Assembly: GCF_007673235.1 (NCBI RefSeq)
Contig: NZ_VDZH01000001.1
Span: 425,261 to 489,260 of the forward strand
DNA from: Curtobacterium pusillum
GTDB lineage: Bacteria; Actinomycetota; Actinomycetes; Actinomycetales; Microbacteriaceae
Direction of reading: 5' to 3'
DNA: 64,000 nt
Position numbers and translations under genes: made by a program
The notes under the pieces: generated by a model
What the model saw: the letters and a program-made list of their open reading frames with translations, nothing else
What the model was told of the DNA's origin: nothing
Databases searched by the model: none
Part shown: positions 44,636 through 52,679 of the stretch, piece by piece
Numbering within the stretch: the stretch's first letter is position 1
Layout of the letters: every line of letters starts with the position of its first letter

Positions 44636-45162
44636 GGTGTCCCCTTCAGGGCATGACGGAATCGCCCGCACGCGGGCAGGACGGAACTGCCCGACACACG
44701 GGCATGAGGTGAATGCGTGAGAATGCATTCCGCACCCCGCGCGAGAATGCGCACGAAGGTGCTCGTGAATGACTTCCGGTACGAGGAGCGTGCCACCCAC
44801 CACCGACATTCGCGGCTGCATTCCGCTGCACGGAGACCACCACCACGAACGGCGATGATCGAGCATGCGAGATGCGTGACCGACGAAGGCGTCAGGCGCT
44901 CTCCGGCGAGATCAACTCAGCGCGGGGGCGCCTGGACAGAGGTGTCGACAGGTGCGGGACGCTCCGTGTCAGCGGACCCGGATCGGGGTGCCGCCGGACG
45001 TACGGATTCCACGGAACGGTGTCGTTGCGGTGATCATCATGGTCGGGCCCCCTCTCGGTCTCGTGCTGACGCGGTGATTGCTGCCCGTGAACACTATCCA
45101 CACCAGTATTCCCCGCGCAACCCTTTTCTCGAACTTCTTCCAGAATTGCATTCCCGAACACG
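44636..45162. other. Long gene-poor stretch with a promoter and possible micro-gene
   Basis: No convincing gene of normal size. On the minus strand a promoter-like TTGCGC, 18-bp spacer, TAGTGT reads away from the ClpC terminator toward a tiny frame (44969-45040) and then the 78-residue gene. GAATGC and CGGGCA motifs are repeated near 44650-44760. A long open frame across the region on the same strand continues antisense through the clp gene and is not credible. Confidence 0.4.
44969..45040 (-). CDS. Possible 23-residue micro-protein or leader peptide
   Basis: MMITATTPFRGIRTSGGTPI plus three residues, preceded by GAGAGGGGG with fair spacing and by a TTGCGC/TAGTGT promoter candidate. Too short to judge by content; it may be a leader for the downstream 78-residue gene. 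Low confidence. Confidence 0.25.
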   Translation of the reverse strand: MMITATTPFRGIRTSGGTPIRVR

Positions 45163-45201
45163 CGAGAACGCCCCGGCGCGCATGACACCGGGGCGTTCTC
45201 G
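45163..45201 (-). terminator. 14-bp perfect hairpin after the ClpC-like gene
   Basis: CGAGAACGCCCCGG (45163-45176) and its exact complement (45188-45201) with an 11-nt loop, 8 bp past the stop of the ATPase gene. No U-tract, but the position and stem strength suggest a terminator. Confidence 0.7.
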
Positions 45202-45208
45202 AAGGGGA

Positions 45209-47821
45209 TCAGACGGACGCGGGGTCTGTTGCCACCGTCGACAGCGCGCCGTCGACCACGTCGATCCGCACGGTGTCGCCGTCCGTCACGGCCTCGCCGA
45301 CGACGAGGTTCGCGATGCGGTCGTCGACCTCGCGCTGGATCAGGCGACGGAGCGGACGGGCGCCGTACTCCGGCTCGTACCCGTGCTCGGCGAGCCAGTC
45401 CACCGCGGCGTCCGAGACCGACAGGGTCATGCCCTGCGCGAGCAACCGGAGCGCCGTGTCCTGGAGCAGCAGCGACACGATCGCGTGCAGCTGCGAGCGG
45501 TCGAGCTTGCGGAACAGCACGATCTCGTCGATGCGGTTGATGAACTCCGGCCGCATCGCCTCGCGCAGCTTGCCCATCACCCGGGCGCGCAGGTCGTCCT
45601 CGCCGAAACCGTACGAGTCGGCGCCGTCGCCGGCTCCGACCGGCGCGAACCCGAGCGCGCCGGACCGCGACGCGAGGAACTCCGAGCCGATGTTCGACGT
45701 CATGATGACGACCGTGTTCCGGAAGTCGACCGTGCGCCCCTGGCCGTCGGTCAACCGGCCGTCGTCGAGCACCTGCAGGAGCAGGTTGAAGACGTCCGGG
45801 TGGGCCTTCTCGACCTCGTCGAGCAGGATCACCGAGTACGGGTTGCGACGGACACGCTCGGTGAGCTGCCCGGCCTCGTCGTAGCCGACGTACCCGGGAG
45901 GGGCACCGACCAGCCGCGACACGGTGTGGCGTTCGCCGAACTCGCTCATGTCGAAGCGGAGCATCGCCGACTCGTCGCCGAACAGGGATCCGGCGAGGGC
46001 CTTCGCGAGTTCGGTCTTGCCGACGCCCGTCGGGCCGAGGAACAGGAAGCTGCCGACCGGACGACGCGGGTCGCCCATGCCGGTCCGGCTGCGCCGCACC
46101 GCGGTGGCGATCGCGCGCACGGCGTCGTCCTGGCCGACGACGCGCTCGTGGAGTTCCTCCTCGAGCACGGCGAGCCGGGAACGGTCGCCCTGCGTCAGGC
46201 GCGTGGCCGGGATGCCGGTGGCGCGCGACACGACGGCAGCGATGTCGGCTTCCGTGATCGACGTGCCCACGATCTCCGGACTGGAGGCACGACCGGCGTC
46301 CGCCTGTCCGGCGGCGGTGATCCGTGCCTCCAGGTCGTCGATCTCGTCGCGCAGGCGCGACGCTTCCTCGTAGTGCTCCTCTGCCACAGCGGCGTCCTTG
46401 GACGCGGTCAGCGTGGCGACCTGCGCGCGCAGCGCCTCGACGTCGACGTCGCCCGACAGGGCGAGCCGACGACGTGCGCCGGCCTGGTCGACGAGGTCGA
46501 TGGCCTTGTCCGGCAGGTGCCGGTCGGTGACGTAGCGGTGCGACAGTTCGACCGAGGCACGCAGGGCCTCCGGCGTGTAGGTCACGCCGTGGTGCTCCTC
46601 GTAGCGCGGGGCGAGGCCGGTCAGGATCGCGACCGCGTCCTCGATGCTGGGCTCCCCGACCGTGACCGGCTGGAAGCGACGTTCGAGTGCGGCGTCCTTC
46701 TCGATCCGTCGGTACTCGTTGAGGGTGGTGGCTCCGACCAGGTGCAGGTCGCCGCGGGCCAGCCGGGGCTTGAGGATGTTGCCGGCGTCCATCGAACCGC
46801 CCTCGCCACCCCCACCGGCGCCGACCACGGTGTGCAGCTCGTCGACGAACACGATGAGCTCGTCGGCGTGCGCCGCGATCTCGTCCATCGCGGTCGTGAG
46901 CCGCTCCTCGAAGTCGCCGCGGTAGCGGGTGCCGGAGAGCATGCCGGGGAGGTCGAGCGCCACGACCCGCTTGCCCTGCAGCAGGACGGGCACGTCGCCG
47001 TCCGCGATGCGCTGGGCGAGGCCCTCGACGATCGCGGTCTTGCCCACGCCGGGTTCGCCGATGAGGACGGGGTTGTTCTTGGTGCGGCGGAGCAGGATCT
47101 CGACGGTCTGCTCGATCTCGTCGGCGCGGCCGATCACCGGGTCGATGCGCCCGTCGCGGGCGCGCTCGGTGAGGTCGGTGCCGAACTGGTCGAGCGTCGG
47201 GGTGTCGGAGACCGGCTCGTCGGGGCTGGTCGTCGACTCGGTCCCGGGCATCGGGCGCCCCGCGCGTGCGGCAGCCGAGGCCTGCGCCGCATACTCCTGC
47301 ATCACCTGCGGGGTGACACCGGCGCTCGCGAGCAGCTGCCCGGTGACGGTGTCCTGGTCCACGACGAGCGCGAAGAAGACGTGCTCGGGGTCGGTGTAGG
47401 TGCTGCCGAACCCGCGGGCAGCCTGGGTGGCCTCGAGCAGGATGCGCTGCGCGGTGCCCGTGAGCGCCGGTCGATCCGCACCGTCCCCCCGCTCCTGCGC
47501 CATCGGGAGGCGCTGCTCGATCTCGTCGGCGAGCTGTTCGGGGTCGACGCCGGCCTGCCGGACGATCGCCGTGAACGGGTCGGTCCGGACGAGCACGTGC
47601 AGGACGTGCAGGGCGTCCACCTCGTGCTGGCCCTGCTCCACGGCGTACTCGGCGGTGCGCTGGAGCAGTTCGTGGGTGCGACGGCTGAGCAGTCGCGTGA
47701 TGTCGACCGGGCGTCCCAGCGGTACGGATCGCTGGGCGCCGGGGTTCTGGGAGGCGAGCAGACGCGCGAGGAACTCGTCGAACGAGTCGCTGCCGCTGGT
47801 CGGACCGAACTGTGCTGGCAA
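45209..47821 (-). CDS. ClpC-like Hsp100 AAA+ unfoldase
   Basis: An 870-residue protein with two AAA+ modules. Clp N-domain (about residues 40-170), Walker A GEPGVGKT (about 255-262) with VFVDELH, a short middle region holding a UVR-like motif ([19 protein letters not shown], about 482-500), then GPTGVGKT (about 596-603) with [12 protein letters not shown]. The short middle domain and the ALGF tripeptide, like the ClpP-docking loop, point to ClpC rather than ClpB. Start is TTG 47821 after AGGAGG. Two HAIR boxes upstream imply HspR heat-shock control. Confidence 0.9.
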   Translation of the reverse strand: MPAQFGPTSGSDSFDEFLARLLASQNPGAQRSVPLGRPVDITRLLSRRTHELLQRTAEYAVEQGQHEVDALHVLHVLVRTDPFTAIVRQAGVDPEQLADEIEQRLPMAQERGDGADRPALTGTAQRILLEATQAARGFGSTYTDPEHVFFALVVDQDTVTGQLLASAGVTPQVMQEYAAQASAAARAGRPMPGTESTTSPDEPVSDTPTLDQFGTDLTERARDGRIDPVIGRADEIEQTVEILLRRTKNNPVLIGEPGVGKTAIVEGLAQRIADGDVPVLLQGKRVVALDLPGMLSGTRYRGDFEERLTTAMDEIAAHADELIVFVDELHTVVGAGGGGEGGSMDAGNILKPRLARGDLHLVGATTLNEYRRIEKDAALERRFQPVTVGEPSIEDAVAILTGLAPRYEEHHGVTYTPEALRASVELSHRYVTDRHLPDKAIDLVDQAGARRRLALSGDVDVEALRAQVATLTASKDAAVAEEHYEEASRLRDEIDDLEARITAAGQADAGRASSPEIVGTSITEADIAAVVSRATGIPATRLTQGDRSRLAVLEEELHERVVGQDDAVRAIATAVRRSRTGMGDPRRPVGSFLFLGPTGVGKTELAKALAGSLFGDESAMLRFDMSEFGERHTVSRLVGAPPGYVGYDEAGQLTERVRRNPYSVILLDEVEKAHPDVFNLLLQVLDDGRLTDGQGRTVDFRNTVVIMTSNIGSEFLASRSGALGFAPVGAGDGADSYGFGEDDLRARVMGKLREAMRPEFINRIDEIVLFRKLDRSQLHAIVSLLLQDTALRLLAQGMTLSVSDAAVDWLAEHGYEPEYGARPLRRLIQREVDDRIANLVVGEAVTDGDTVRIDVVDGALSTVATDPASV

Positions 47822-47837
47822 AGGGACCTCCTGGGAA

Positions 47838-47858
47838 CTTGAGTGCCTTCGACTCAAT
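47838..47858 (-). promoter_or_regulatory. HAIR box 1 (HspR site)
   Basis: CTTGAGT-N7-ACTCAAT, one mismatch from the HspR consensus CTTGAGT-N7-ACTCAAG, 17 bp before the TTG start of the ClpC-like gene. Confidence 0.85.
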
Positions 47859-47900
47859 GCAACGCAGGAGGTGCCGGGTCATTCCCGGCGTGCAACAAAA

Positions 47901-47921
47901 CTTGAGGTGACTGGACTCAGG
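47901..47921 (-). promoter_or_regulatory. HAIR box 2 (HspR site)
   Basis: CTTGAGG-N7-ACTCAGG, two mismatches from the consensus; it overlaps the stop codon of ybaK. Centres of the two boxes are 63 bp apart, six turns, which would place HspR dimers on one face. Confidence 0.7.
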
Positions 47922-48402
47922 CCCGCGCGATCGCCGCGGCCGTGGCCTCGGTGACGCGCACGAGGTCGGCCGGTGCCACCTCGATGTCGAAGCCACGACG
48001 GCCACCGGACACGAAGATGCTCGGGTAGGACAGCGCCGACTCGTCCACCACGGTCCGCAGCTTCGTCTTCTGTCCGACCGGGCTGATGCCGCCCACCACG
48101 TAGCCGGTCCGCTTCTCGGCGAGGGCCGGGTCCGCCAGGGTCGCCTTCTTCCCGCCGACGGCCGCCGCGATCGCCTTGAGGTCGAGACGGTTCGCCACCG
48201 GGACGATCGCCACCGCCAGGGCACCGTCCACCGACACCACCAGCGTCTTGAACACCTGCTCCTCGCGGAGCCCGAGGGCGGCCGCTGCCTCCTCACCGAA
48301 GTTCGTGGCGGTCTCGTGGTGCTCGTACACGTGCGGCGTGTACGGGACCCCCGCCCGCTCGAGGGCGGCGGTCGCTGGGGTGCTCGGCGAACCTGCGGTC
48401 AT
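47917..48402 (-). CDS. ybaK: YbaK/EbsC-type Cys-tRNA(Pro) deacylase
   Basis: A 161-residue protein of the YbaK group, which removes cysteine from mischarged tRNA(Pro). YEHHETATNFGEEAAAALGL, QVFKTLVVSVDGALAVAIVPVANRLDLKAIAAAVGGKKATLA and YVVGGISPVGQKTKLRTVVDES, with the invariant Lys in VFKTLV, GGISP and GQK are all present. The ATG is 7 nt after a CAGGAT hexamer; likely leaderless. Same strand as the clp gene and ends in its promoter. Confidence 0.92.
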   Translation of the reverse strand: MTAGSPSTPATAALERAGVPYTPHVYEHHETATNFGEEAAAALGLREEQVFKTLVVSVDGALAVAIVPVANRLDLKAIAAAVGGKKATLADPALAEKRTGYVVGGISPVGQKTKLRTVVDESALSYPSIFVSGGRRGFDIEVAPADLVRVTEATAAAIARA

Positions 48403-48469
48403 GGGCACGATCCTGCCGTGACCAGCCACTTCCCCCCGAGCGGCGCGCGGGCGTTACCCTGAACGGACC

Positions 48470-48754
48470 ATGACCGTCGTCGAGTTCCTCCTGCGCTGCG
48501 TCGCCGCGCTCGTGCTCGGCGACCCCGCGGTGACCGCGCTGCCACTGGTGGCGGTCGCGGCGCTCGGGCTGACCGCCGTGGCCGTCGCCGTGCTGGTGGC
48601 CCACGTCCTGGCGGTCGTGCTCGGTCTCGACACGGGCGGACAGGCAACGCCGTCGCGGGCGCCGGCGGACCTCGTCACGCGCATCGCGTGGAGCCACCCC
48701 GATGCCGACGGGCACGCCCGACCCCGGGCACCGGGAGTCGTCGCCCCGGCCTGA
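48470..48754 (+). CDS. DUF6412-like small membrane protein
   Basis: A 94-residue protein with two hydrophobic segments (VVEFLLRCVAALVLG and LPLVAVAALGLTAVAVAVLVAHVLAVVLG) and a soluble tail with DADGHARPRAPG, which I associate with DUF6412 proteins encoded beside YidC paralogues in actinobacteria. A TACCCT hexamer precedes the ATG by 9 nt. Its function is unknown; being 59 bp upstream of yidC on the same strand, it may assist membrane insertion. Confidence 0.7.
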   Translation: MTVVEFLLRCVAALVLGDPAVTALPLVAVAALGLTAVAVAVLVAHVLAVVLGLDTGGQATPSRAPADLVTRIAWSHPDADGHARPRAPGVVAPA

Positions 48755-48813
48755 CCACCGACCGGTGGACGGGCCGCACACGCGACCCCTCCCACCGAAC
48801 CGATCGGAACGTC

Positions 48814-49551
48814 ATGGACCTCTCGACCCTGCCCCTCGTCGGGCCGCTGCTGCACGGCGGCGCCGACCTGCTCGCCGCGACCACCGCGGTGCTCTCCCCC
48901 GTCGCCGGCGGACTCGCCGCCGCGATCGCCGTCGTCCTGCTGACCGTCGCGGTCCGGGCGGTGCTCGTGCCGCTCGCCGTCCTGCAGGTCCGGGCCGAAC
49001 GGGACCGCCGACGGCTCGCGCCGCAGCTCGCAGGCCTGCGGAAGCGGTACGCGAAGGACCGCGAGCAGTTGCAACGCGCGATGCAGGAGCTCTACACGAA
49101 CGAGCGGGTGTCGCCGCTCGCCGGCTGCCTGCCGGTGCTCGCCCAGGCCCCGGTGCTGTCGCTCGTCTACGCCCTGTTCACGCACGCCTCGATCGGCGGG
49201 GTGACGAACACGCTGCTCTCGGCGACCCTGGCCGGCGTCCCGCTCGGCCACTCGCTCGTCGTCGTCGTGTCGTCCCCGCTCTGGGCGCACGCGTGGGTGA
49301 TCGTGCTCCTGCTCGCCGTCCTCGCGATCGTGGTCGAACTGACCCGCCGCGCGAACCTGCGCTGGAACCCGGCCGCCGTGCCGGACGCAGCGGTGCCCGG
49401 CGCAGCGGCCACGGCGGCGATCGGGCGGTACGCCCCGTTCGTCACCGTGGTGTTCGCCGCGATCGCACCCCTCGCCGCGGCCCTCTACGTCCTCACGAGT
49501 GCGGCGTGGACGTACGGGGAGCGTGCCGTGCTGCGCCGCGTGCTCGCTTAG
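48814..49551 (+). CDS. YidC/Oxa1-family membrane insertase (short paralogue)
   Basis: A 245-residue insertase. Conserved segments: the hydrophilic-groove helix LLTVAVRAVLVPLAVLQVRAERDR with the key Arg, PQLAGLRKRYAKDREQLQRAMQELYTNERVSPLAGCLPVLAQAPVLSLVYALFTH, and a last helix pair around RYAPFVTVVFAAIAPLAAALYVLTSAAW. It is shorter than the main YidC beside rpmH/rnpA and lacks a long tail, so it is a second copy with a specific role. Coupled to the small DUF6412-like gene. Confidence 0.9.
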   Translation: MDLSTLPLVGPLLHGGADLLAATTAVLSPVAGGLAAAIAVVLLTVAVRAVLVPLAVLQVRAERDRRRLAPQLAGLRKRYAKDREQLQRAMQELYTNERVSPLAGCLPVLAQAPVLSLVYALFTHASIGGVTNTLLSATLAGVPLGHSLVVVVSSPLWAHAWVIVLLLAVLAIVVELTRRANLRWNPAAVPDAAVPGAAATAAIGRYAPFVTVVFAAIAPLAAALYVLTSAAWTYGERAVLRRVLA

Positions 49552-49751
49552 CCGCCCTGGCCCTCCTGCTGCGGGCCCTGGTCGACGGGGTCGTACTCGG
49601 TGCCGCGTCCCTGCTCCTCGTCGGCGGTGGGGACGTGGCGTTCGGTCCCGCTCCCGCCGGGACTCGTCGCGACGTAGTCGGCCTCGCCGGACTGCGCGTC
49701 GTGGCTCAGCGGTTCGAGGGTCTCGGGATCGGGTTCGTGCGTGTCGGTCAT
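49548..49751 (-). CDS. Small acidic hypothetical protein
   Basis: A 67-residue, hydrophilic and acidic protein (many Asp, Glu, Gly, Pro, Thr, Gln) with no hydrophobic core; probably disordered. Its stop overlaps the convergent yidC stop by 4 bp. A TAGACG hexamer ends 6 nt before the ATG. The amino-acid bias is unlike antisense noise, which supports a real gene, but function is unknown. Confidence 0.55.
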   Translation of the reverse strand: MTDTHEPDPETLEPLSHDAQSGEADYVATSPGGSGTERHVPTADEEQGRGTEYDPVDQGPQQEGQGG

Positions 49752-49813
49752 CGCACCCGTCTACGCCCCCGAACTGGGCGAGCACGCACGCAGCGCCGGT
49801 GGGACGATGAGGC

Positions 49814-50677
49814 ATGGCCGACGACGACGTGGCAGCGGAACGAGCACGGCTCGAGGCGCTCGCGTGGGGTGCCGGTGTGCCGGAGGCCGACGCCCTGCGG
49901 GCGCGTGGAGCGCTGCAGCAGCTGGCCCACGGGCATCGACGTCCTGCGGTAGCGCACCACCGGCCTGGAGGCACGACACCCGTCACCCCGCTGCCACCGG
50001 TCCCGACGTGGTCGGCCCCCACTGCCGCGGTCGACCCCGGCGGGTCCGTCCGGCCACCTGCGACGGCGCCGCCTGCTGCGGCAGACGGTTCCGGAACCGA
50101 CCACCTGCCGGACGTGCCGGAGCACGACGGAGGTGATCCGCGCCTCCAGGCCGACACCGCCCCTTGGCGGACGCGGGTCGGACGGTTCCTGTGGACCACC
50201 CGGCCCCGCGTGTGGATCGCGCTCGGCGCAGCCGCGGCGATCGGCGTGGCGTTCGCGGCCGGGACCGCGGTCGGGACGTCGCGCGAGCAGACACCCGCTG
50301 CACCGAGCGTCACGCCCAGCGCCGGGACGATCACCCTCGAGGACCTGCTCGACGCCCCGCAGACCTACGCCGACCAGCTGCCCGGCCCGGTCGAGGCGCC
50401 GGTGAGCCTGCGCACCACCCGGCTGATCTTCACGAACCGGGCGTTGGACGGCGGCTCGTTCGACACGCCGTGGAGCGTGTGGGCCGGCGTCGGGACGGAC
50501 CGTTCGACCATCTGCCTCGTCGCGACGGCGAACCGACTCGAGTCGACGTCCGCCTGCTACCCCCGGACCGAGGCGCTGCACGGCTCCGTGTCGCTGTCCG
50601 CACAGTCGATGAGCGGGACGCTGACGCTGACGCTGCGCGGCGGCGGTGTGCAGGGCACGGTGACGAACGAGAACTGA
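49814..50677 (+). CDS. Hypothetical membrane-anchored protein
   Basis: A 287-residue protein: a helical start (AERARLEALAWGAGVPEADALRARGALQQLAHG), a Pro/Ala/Thr-rich linker, one membrane helix (VWIALGAAAAIGVAFAAGTAVG, about residues 133-154) and an extracytoplasmic domain of beta character ending in QSMSGTLTLTLRGGGVQGTVTN with two Cys. No known domain. GATGAGG precedes the ATG. The short dyad TTCCC/GGGAA (50680-50695) follows the stop. Confidence 0.7.
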   Translation: MADDDVAAERARLEALAWGAGVPEADALRARGALQQLAHGHRRPAVAHHRPGGTTPVTPLPPVPTWSAPTAAVDPGGSVRPPATAPPAAADGSGTDHLPDVPEHDGGDPRLQADTAPWRTRVGRFLWTTRPRVWIALGAAAAIGVAFAAGTAVGTSREQTPAAPSVTPSAGTITLEDLLDAPQTYADQLPGPVEAPVSLRTTRLIFTNRALDGGSFDTPWSVWAGVGTDRSTICLVATANRLESTSACYPRTEALHGSVSLSAQSMSGTLTLTLRGGGVQGTVTNEN

Positions 50678-50910
50678 TCTTCCCCGGATCGGGAATGGCT
50701 GCGTGGCGCCTGCGTTGGAGCGCTCCTAGGAGATTCTCGGCGAAGGCTCTCGCGCTGCTTCCGTGCAGCGTGCAACACTGGATGGACGCACTCGCCGTGG
50801 AGTCGTACCCGAACACATCCACATCCACACCACCAGCGAGTGCGCATCTGCTGTCGTCGATCCATCGACACCGACGCGTGCTCCGCCGTGCCCCGGAGGA
50901 GGTCAGCAGC
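50678..50910 (+). promoter_or_regulatory. Leader of the MFS gene with hairpins and an in-frame upstream ATG
   Basis: No separate gene. It contains the 10-bp palindrome CTCCTAGGAG near 50727, a hairpin GCGCTGC/GCAGCG (about 50752-50768) and an ATG at 50782 in frame with the MFS gene, which opens 43 codons unlike a transporter start. A GGAGGAGG near 50896-50903 serves the GTG at 50911. An attenuator is possible but not shown. Confidence 0.35.
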
Positions 50911-52287
50911 GTGTCCACCAACACCACCACGAACCCGGCCGTGACGAACACGCGGCCGATCACCGTCACGAGCGGGTCGATCGTCGGCATCGCCGTGCTC
51001 GGTCTCGCCACGTTCTTCGCGATCACCACCGAGCTCATGCCCGTCGGGCTGCTCGGGACCATGAGCGCCGACCTCGGGGTCTCCGAGTCGACCATGGGCA
51101 TCGTCGTCACGGTGTACGCCGCGGCCGTCGCGCTCCTGGCGCTCCCCCTGACGTCGCTCACCGCCCGGCTCCCCCGCAAGACCGTGCTCGTCGCGACGCT
51201 CATCGGCTACACCGTGTCGAACGTGATGATCGCGCTCGCGCCCTCGTTCGCCGTCGTTTGCGCCGGGCGGGTCGTCGGCGGCATCGCCCACGCGCTCTTC
51301 TTCTCGGTGGCCTCCGCGTACGCCACCCGGATCGTCCCGCCGCGACTCGCCGGCCGTGCGATCGCGTTCGTCTACTCCGGCAGCTCGCTCGGGTTCGTCC
51401 TCGGCGTGCCGATCGCCACCTGGGTCGCGCAGTCCATCGGATGGCGTCCCGCCGTCGGGGCCGTCGCCGTCGCGGCCGCCGCCCTCGCCGTCGTCGCGCT
51501 GCTCTTCCTGCCGAGCGTGAGCGGTGCCGCGTCGCCGCACATCGGGTCCCCGAAGGCCTGGGCCCGCACCGGTCTGCTCTCCGTCGTGATCGCCGATCTG
51601 CTGCTCTTCGCCGGGCACTACATCGTCTACACGTACATCGGCCCGTACGCGATCGATGCCGGACTCGACGCCGGCATGGTGAGCGGCGCGCTGCTCGTGC
51701 TCGGCGGCACCGGGGTCGTCGGCCTCTGGCTCGCCGGCATGTTCGTCGACCGGGCACCCCGGCAGACCCTGATCGTCTCCGTCGCCGTGATGGCGGCCGC
51801 GTTCGCCGTCCTGCCGTTCGTGCACGGGTCGCTGCTCGGCACCATGGTCGTCGCGGGCGTCTGGATGGCGGCCAACGGCACCACGGGCACGCTCTTCATG
51901 GCGGCGGCGATCCGGACCGGAGGCGTCTCCCCCGACATCGCCGGTGCGCTCGTCAACGGCGCGTCGAACATCGGGATCGCGGGCGGCGCGGCGATCGGCG
52001 GCCAGGCCCTGAGCGTCGTCGGGCTGCAGTTCATGCCGTTCGCGGGCGCTGCGGTGCTGGTCGGTTCACTCGGTGTCGTGATCGCGGCCCGTCGTGGCTT
52101 CCCGGTGCACTCGAACGTGCAGGAGCACCTGTCGACCTCGTCGATCGAGGCCATCACCTCGTCGCTCGCGGTCGTCACCACCTCGGTGCCCGTCGTGAGC
52201 CGGGCGATCCAGACCCTGACGGGGTCGGTCTCGGTCGTACCGGGCGCCGTGTCGACGGGGTCCGTGCCGACGCGTCGGCGCCGCTGA
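50911..52287 (+). CDS. MFS transporter of the DHA1 drug-efflux type
   Basis: A 458-residue transporter with about twelve helices. ATFFAITTELMPVGLLGTMSADLGVSESTMG (the helix 1 ending typical of the CmlA/AraJ/PbuE branch), LTARLPRKTVLVATLIGYTVSN and GRVVGGIAHALFFSVASAYATRIVPP. A 60-residue Ser/Thr/Val tail is unusual in the family. Probable proton antiporter for a drug or sugar; substrate unknown. GTG start after GGAGG. Confidence 0.9.
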   Translation: MSTNTTTNPAVTNTRPITVTSGSIVGIAVLGLATFFAITTELMPVGLLGTMSADLGVSESTMGIVVTVYAAAVALLALPLTSLTARLPRKTVLVATLIGYTVSNVMIALAPSFAVVCAGRVVGGIAHALFFSVASAYATRIVPPRLAGRAIAFVYSGSSLGFVLGVPIATWVAQSIGWRPAVGAVAVAAAALAVVALLFLPSVSGAASPHIGSPKAWARTGLLSVVIADLLLFAGHYIVYTYIGPYAIDAGLDAGMVSGALLVLGGTGVVGLWLAGMFVDRAPRQTLIVSVAVMAAAFAVLPFVHGSLLGTMVVAGVWMAANGTTGTLFMAAAIRTGGVSPDIAGALVNGASNIGIAGGAAIGGQALSVVGLQFMPFAGAAVLVGSLGVVIAARRGFPVHSNVQEHLSTSSIEAITSSLAVVTTSVPVVSRAIQTLTGSVSVVPGAVSTGSVPTRRRR

Positions 52288-52328
52288 GCCCGGCCGGGCG
52301 GGCGGTCCGGCTGGCCGATCGCGCCGGC

Positions 52329-52581
52329 CGAGGTCGCACGACATGCCGCGCGCGTGCCATCGAGGTCGCACGAAGTGCCGCGCGGGGCGGTCTCGGGCGA
52401 CAGAACGTGCGACCTCGAGGCCCGGGACGCGCCGGGCCCGTCAGGTCCCGGCGGGCTGGCTGAGGTCGCACGACATGCCGCGCGCGTGTCATCGAGGTCG
52501 CACGACATGCCGCGCGCGTGTCATCGAGGTCGCACGAAGTGCCGCGCGGAGCGACGTCGGGCGACAGAACGTGCGACCTCG
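52329..52581. repeat. Modular array of 32-bp repeats and inverted partners
   Basis: CGAGGTCGCACG (or TGAGG...) occurs in direct orientation at 52329, 52361, 52461, 52493 and 52525 and its exact reverse complement CGTGCGACCTCG at 52406 and 52570. Neighbouring direct copies are 32 bp apart, and each inverted copy lies 45 bp after the last direct one, so there are two modules (52329-52417 and 52461-52581). Between copies lies ACATGCCGCGCGCGTG. It is not CRISPR: there are no unique spacers. Found in the gap between convergent genes; 52288-52679 holds no gene. Confidence 0.85.
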
Positions 52582-52633
52582 GCACCGCCCGCCGCCCGCC
52601 GCCTCCCCCACCCTCCGCCCCGCACACGCCGGA

Positions 52634-52664
52634 GGGGCGGGATCGGCAGCGCCGGTCCCGCCCC
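52634..52664. terminator. Hairpin near the end of the surface protein gene
   Basis: GGGGCGGGA (52634-52642) and TCCCGCCCC (52656-52664) form a 9-bp stem; outer bases continue with a bulge to CACAC/GTGTG. It can serve the minus-strand surface protein gene, which ends at 52680. No long T-tract. Confidence 0.55.
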
Positions 52665-52679
52665 TTCCGTGTGTCCGGG

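Noticed and set aside
45209-47821. Calling the Hsp100 gene clpB
   Set aside because: The middle domain is short with a UVR-like motif and a ClpP-loop-like ALGF, which fit ClpC better.
52329-52581. CRISPR array
   Set aside because: Repeats are contiguous at 32 bp with no unique spacers, some are inverted, and there are no cas genes.
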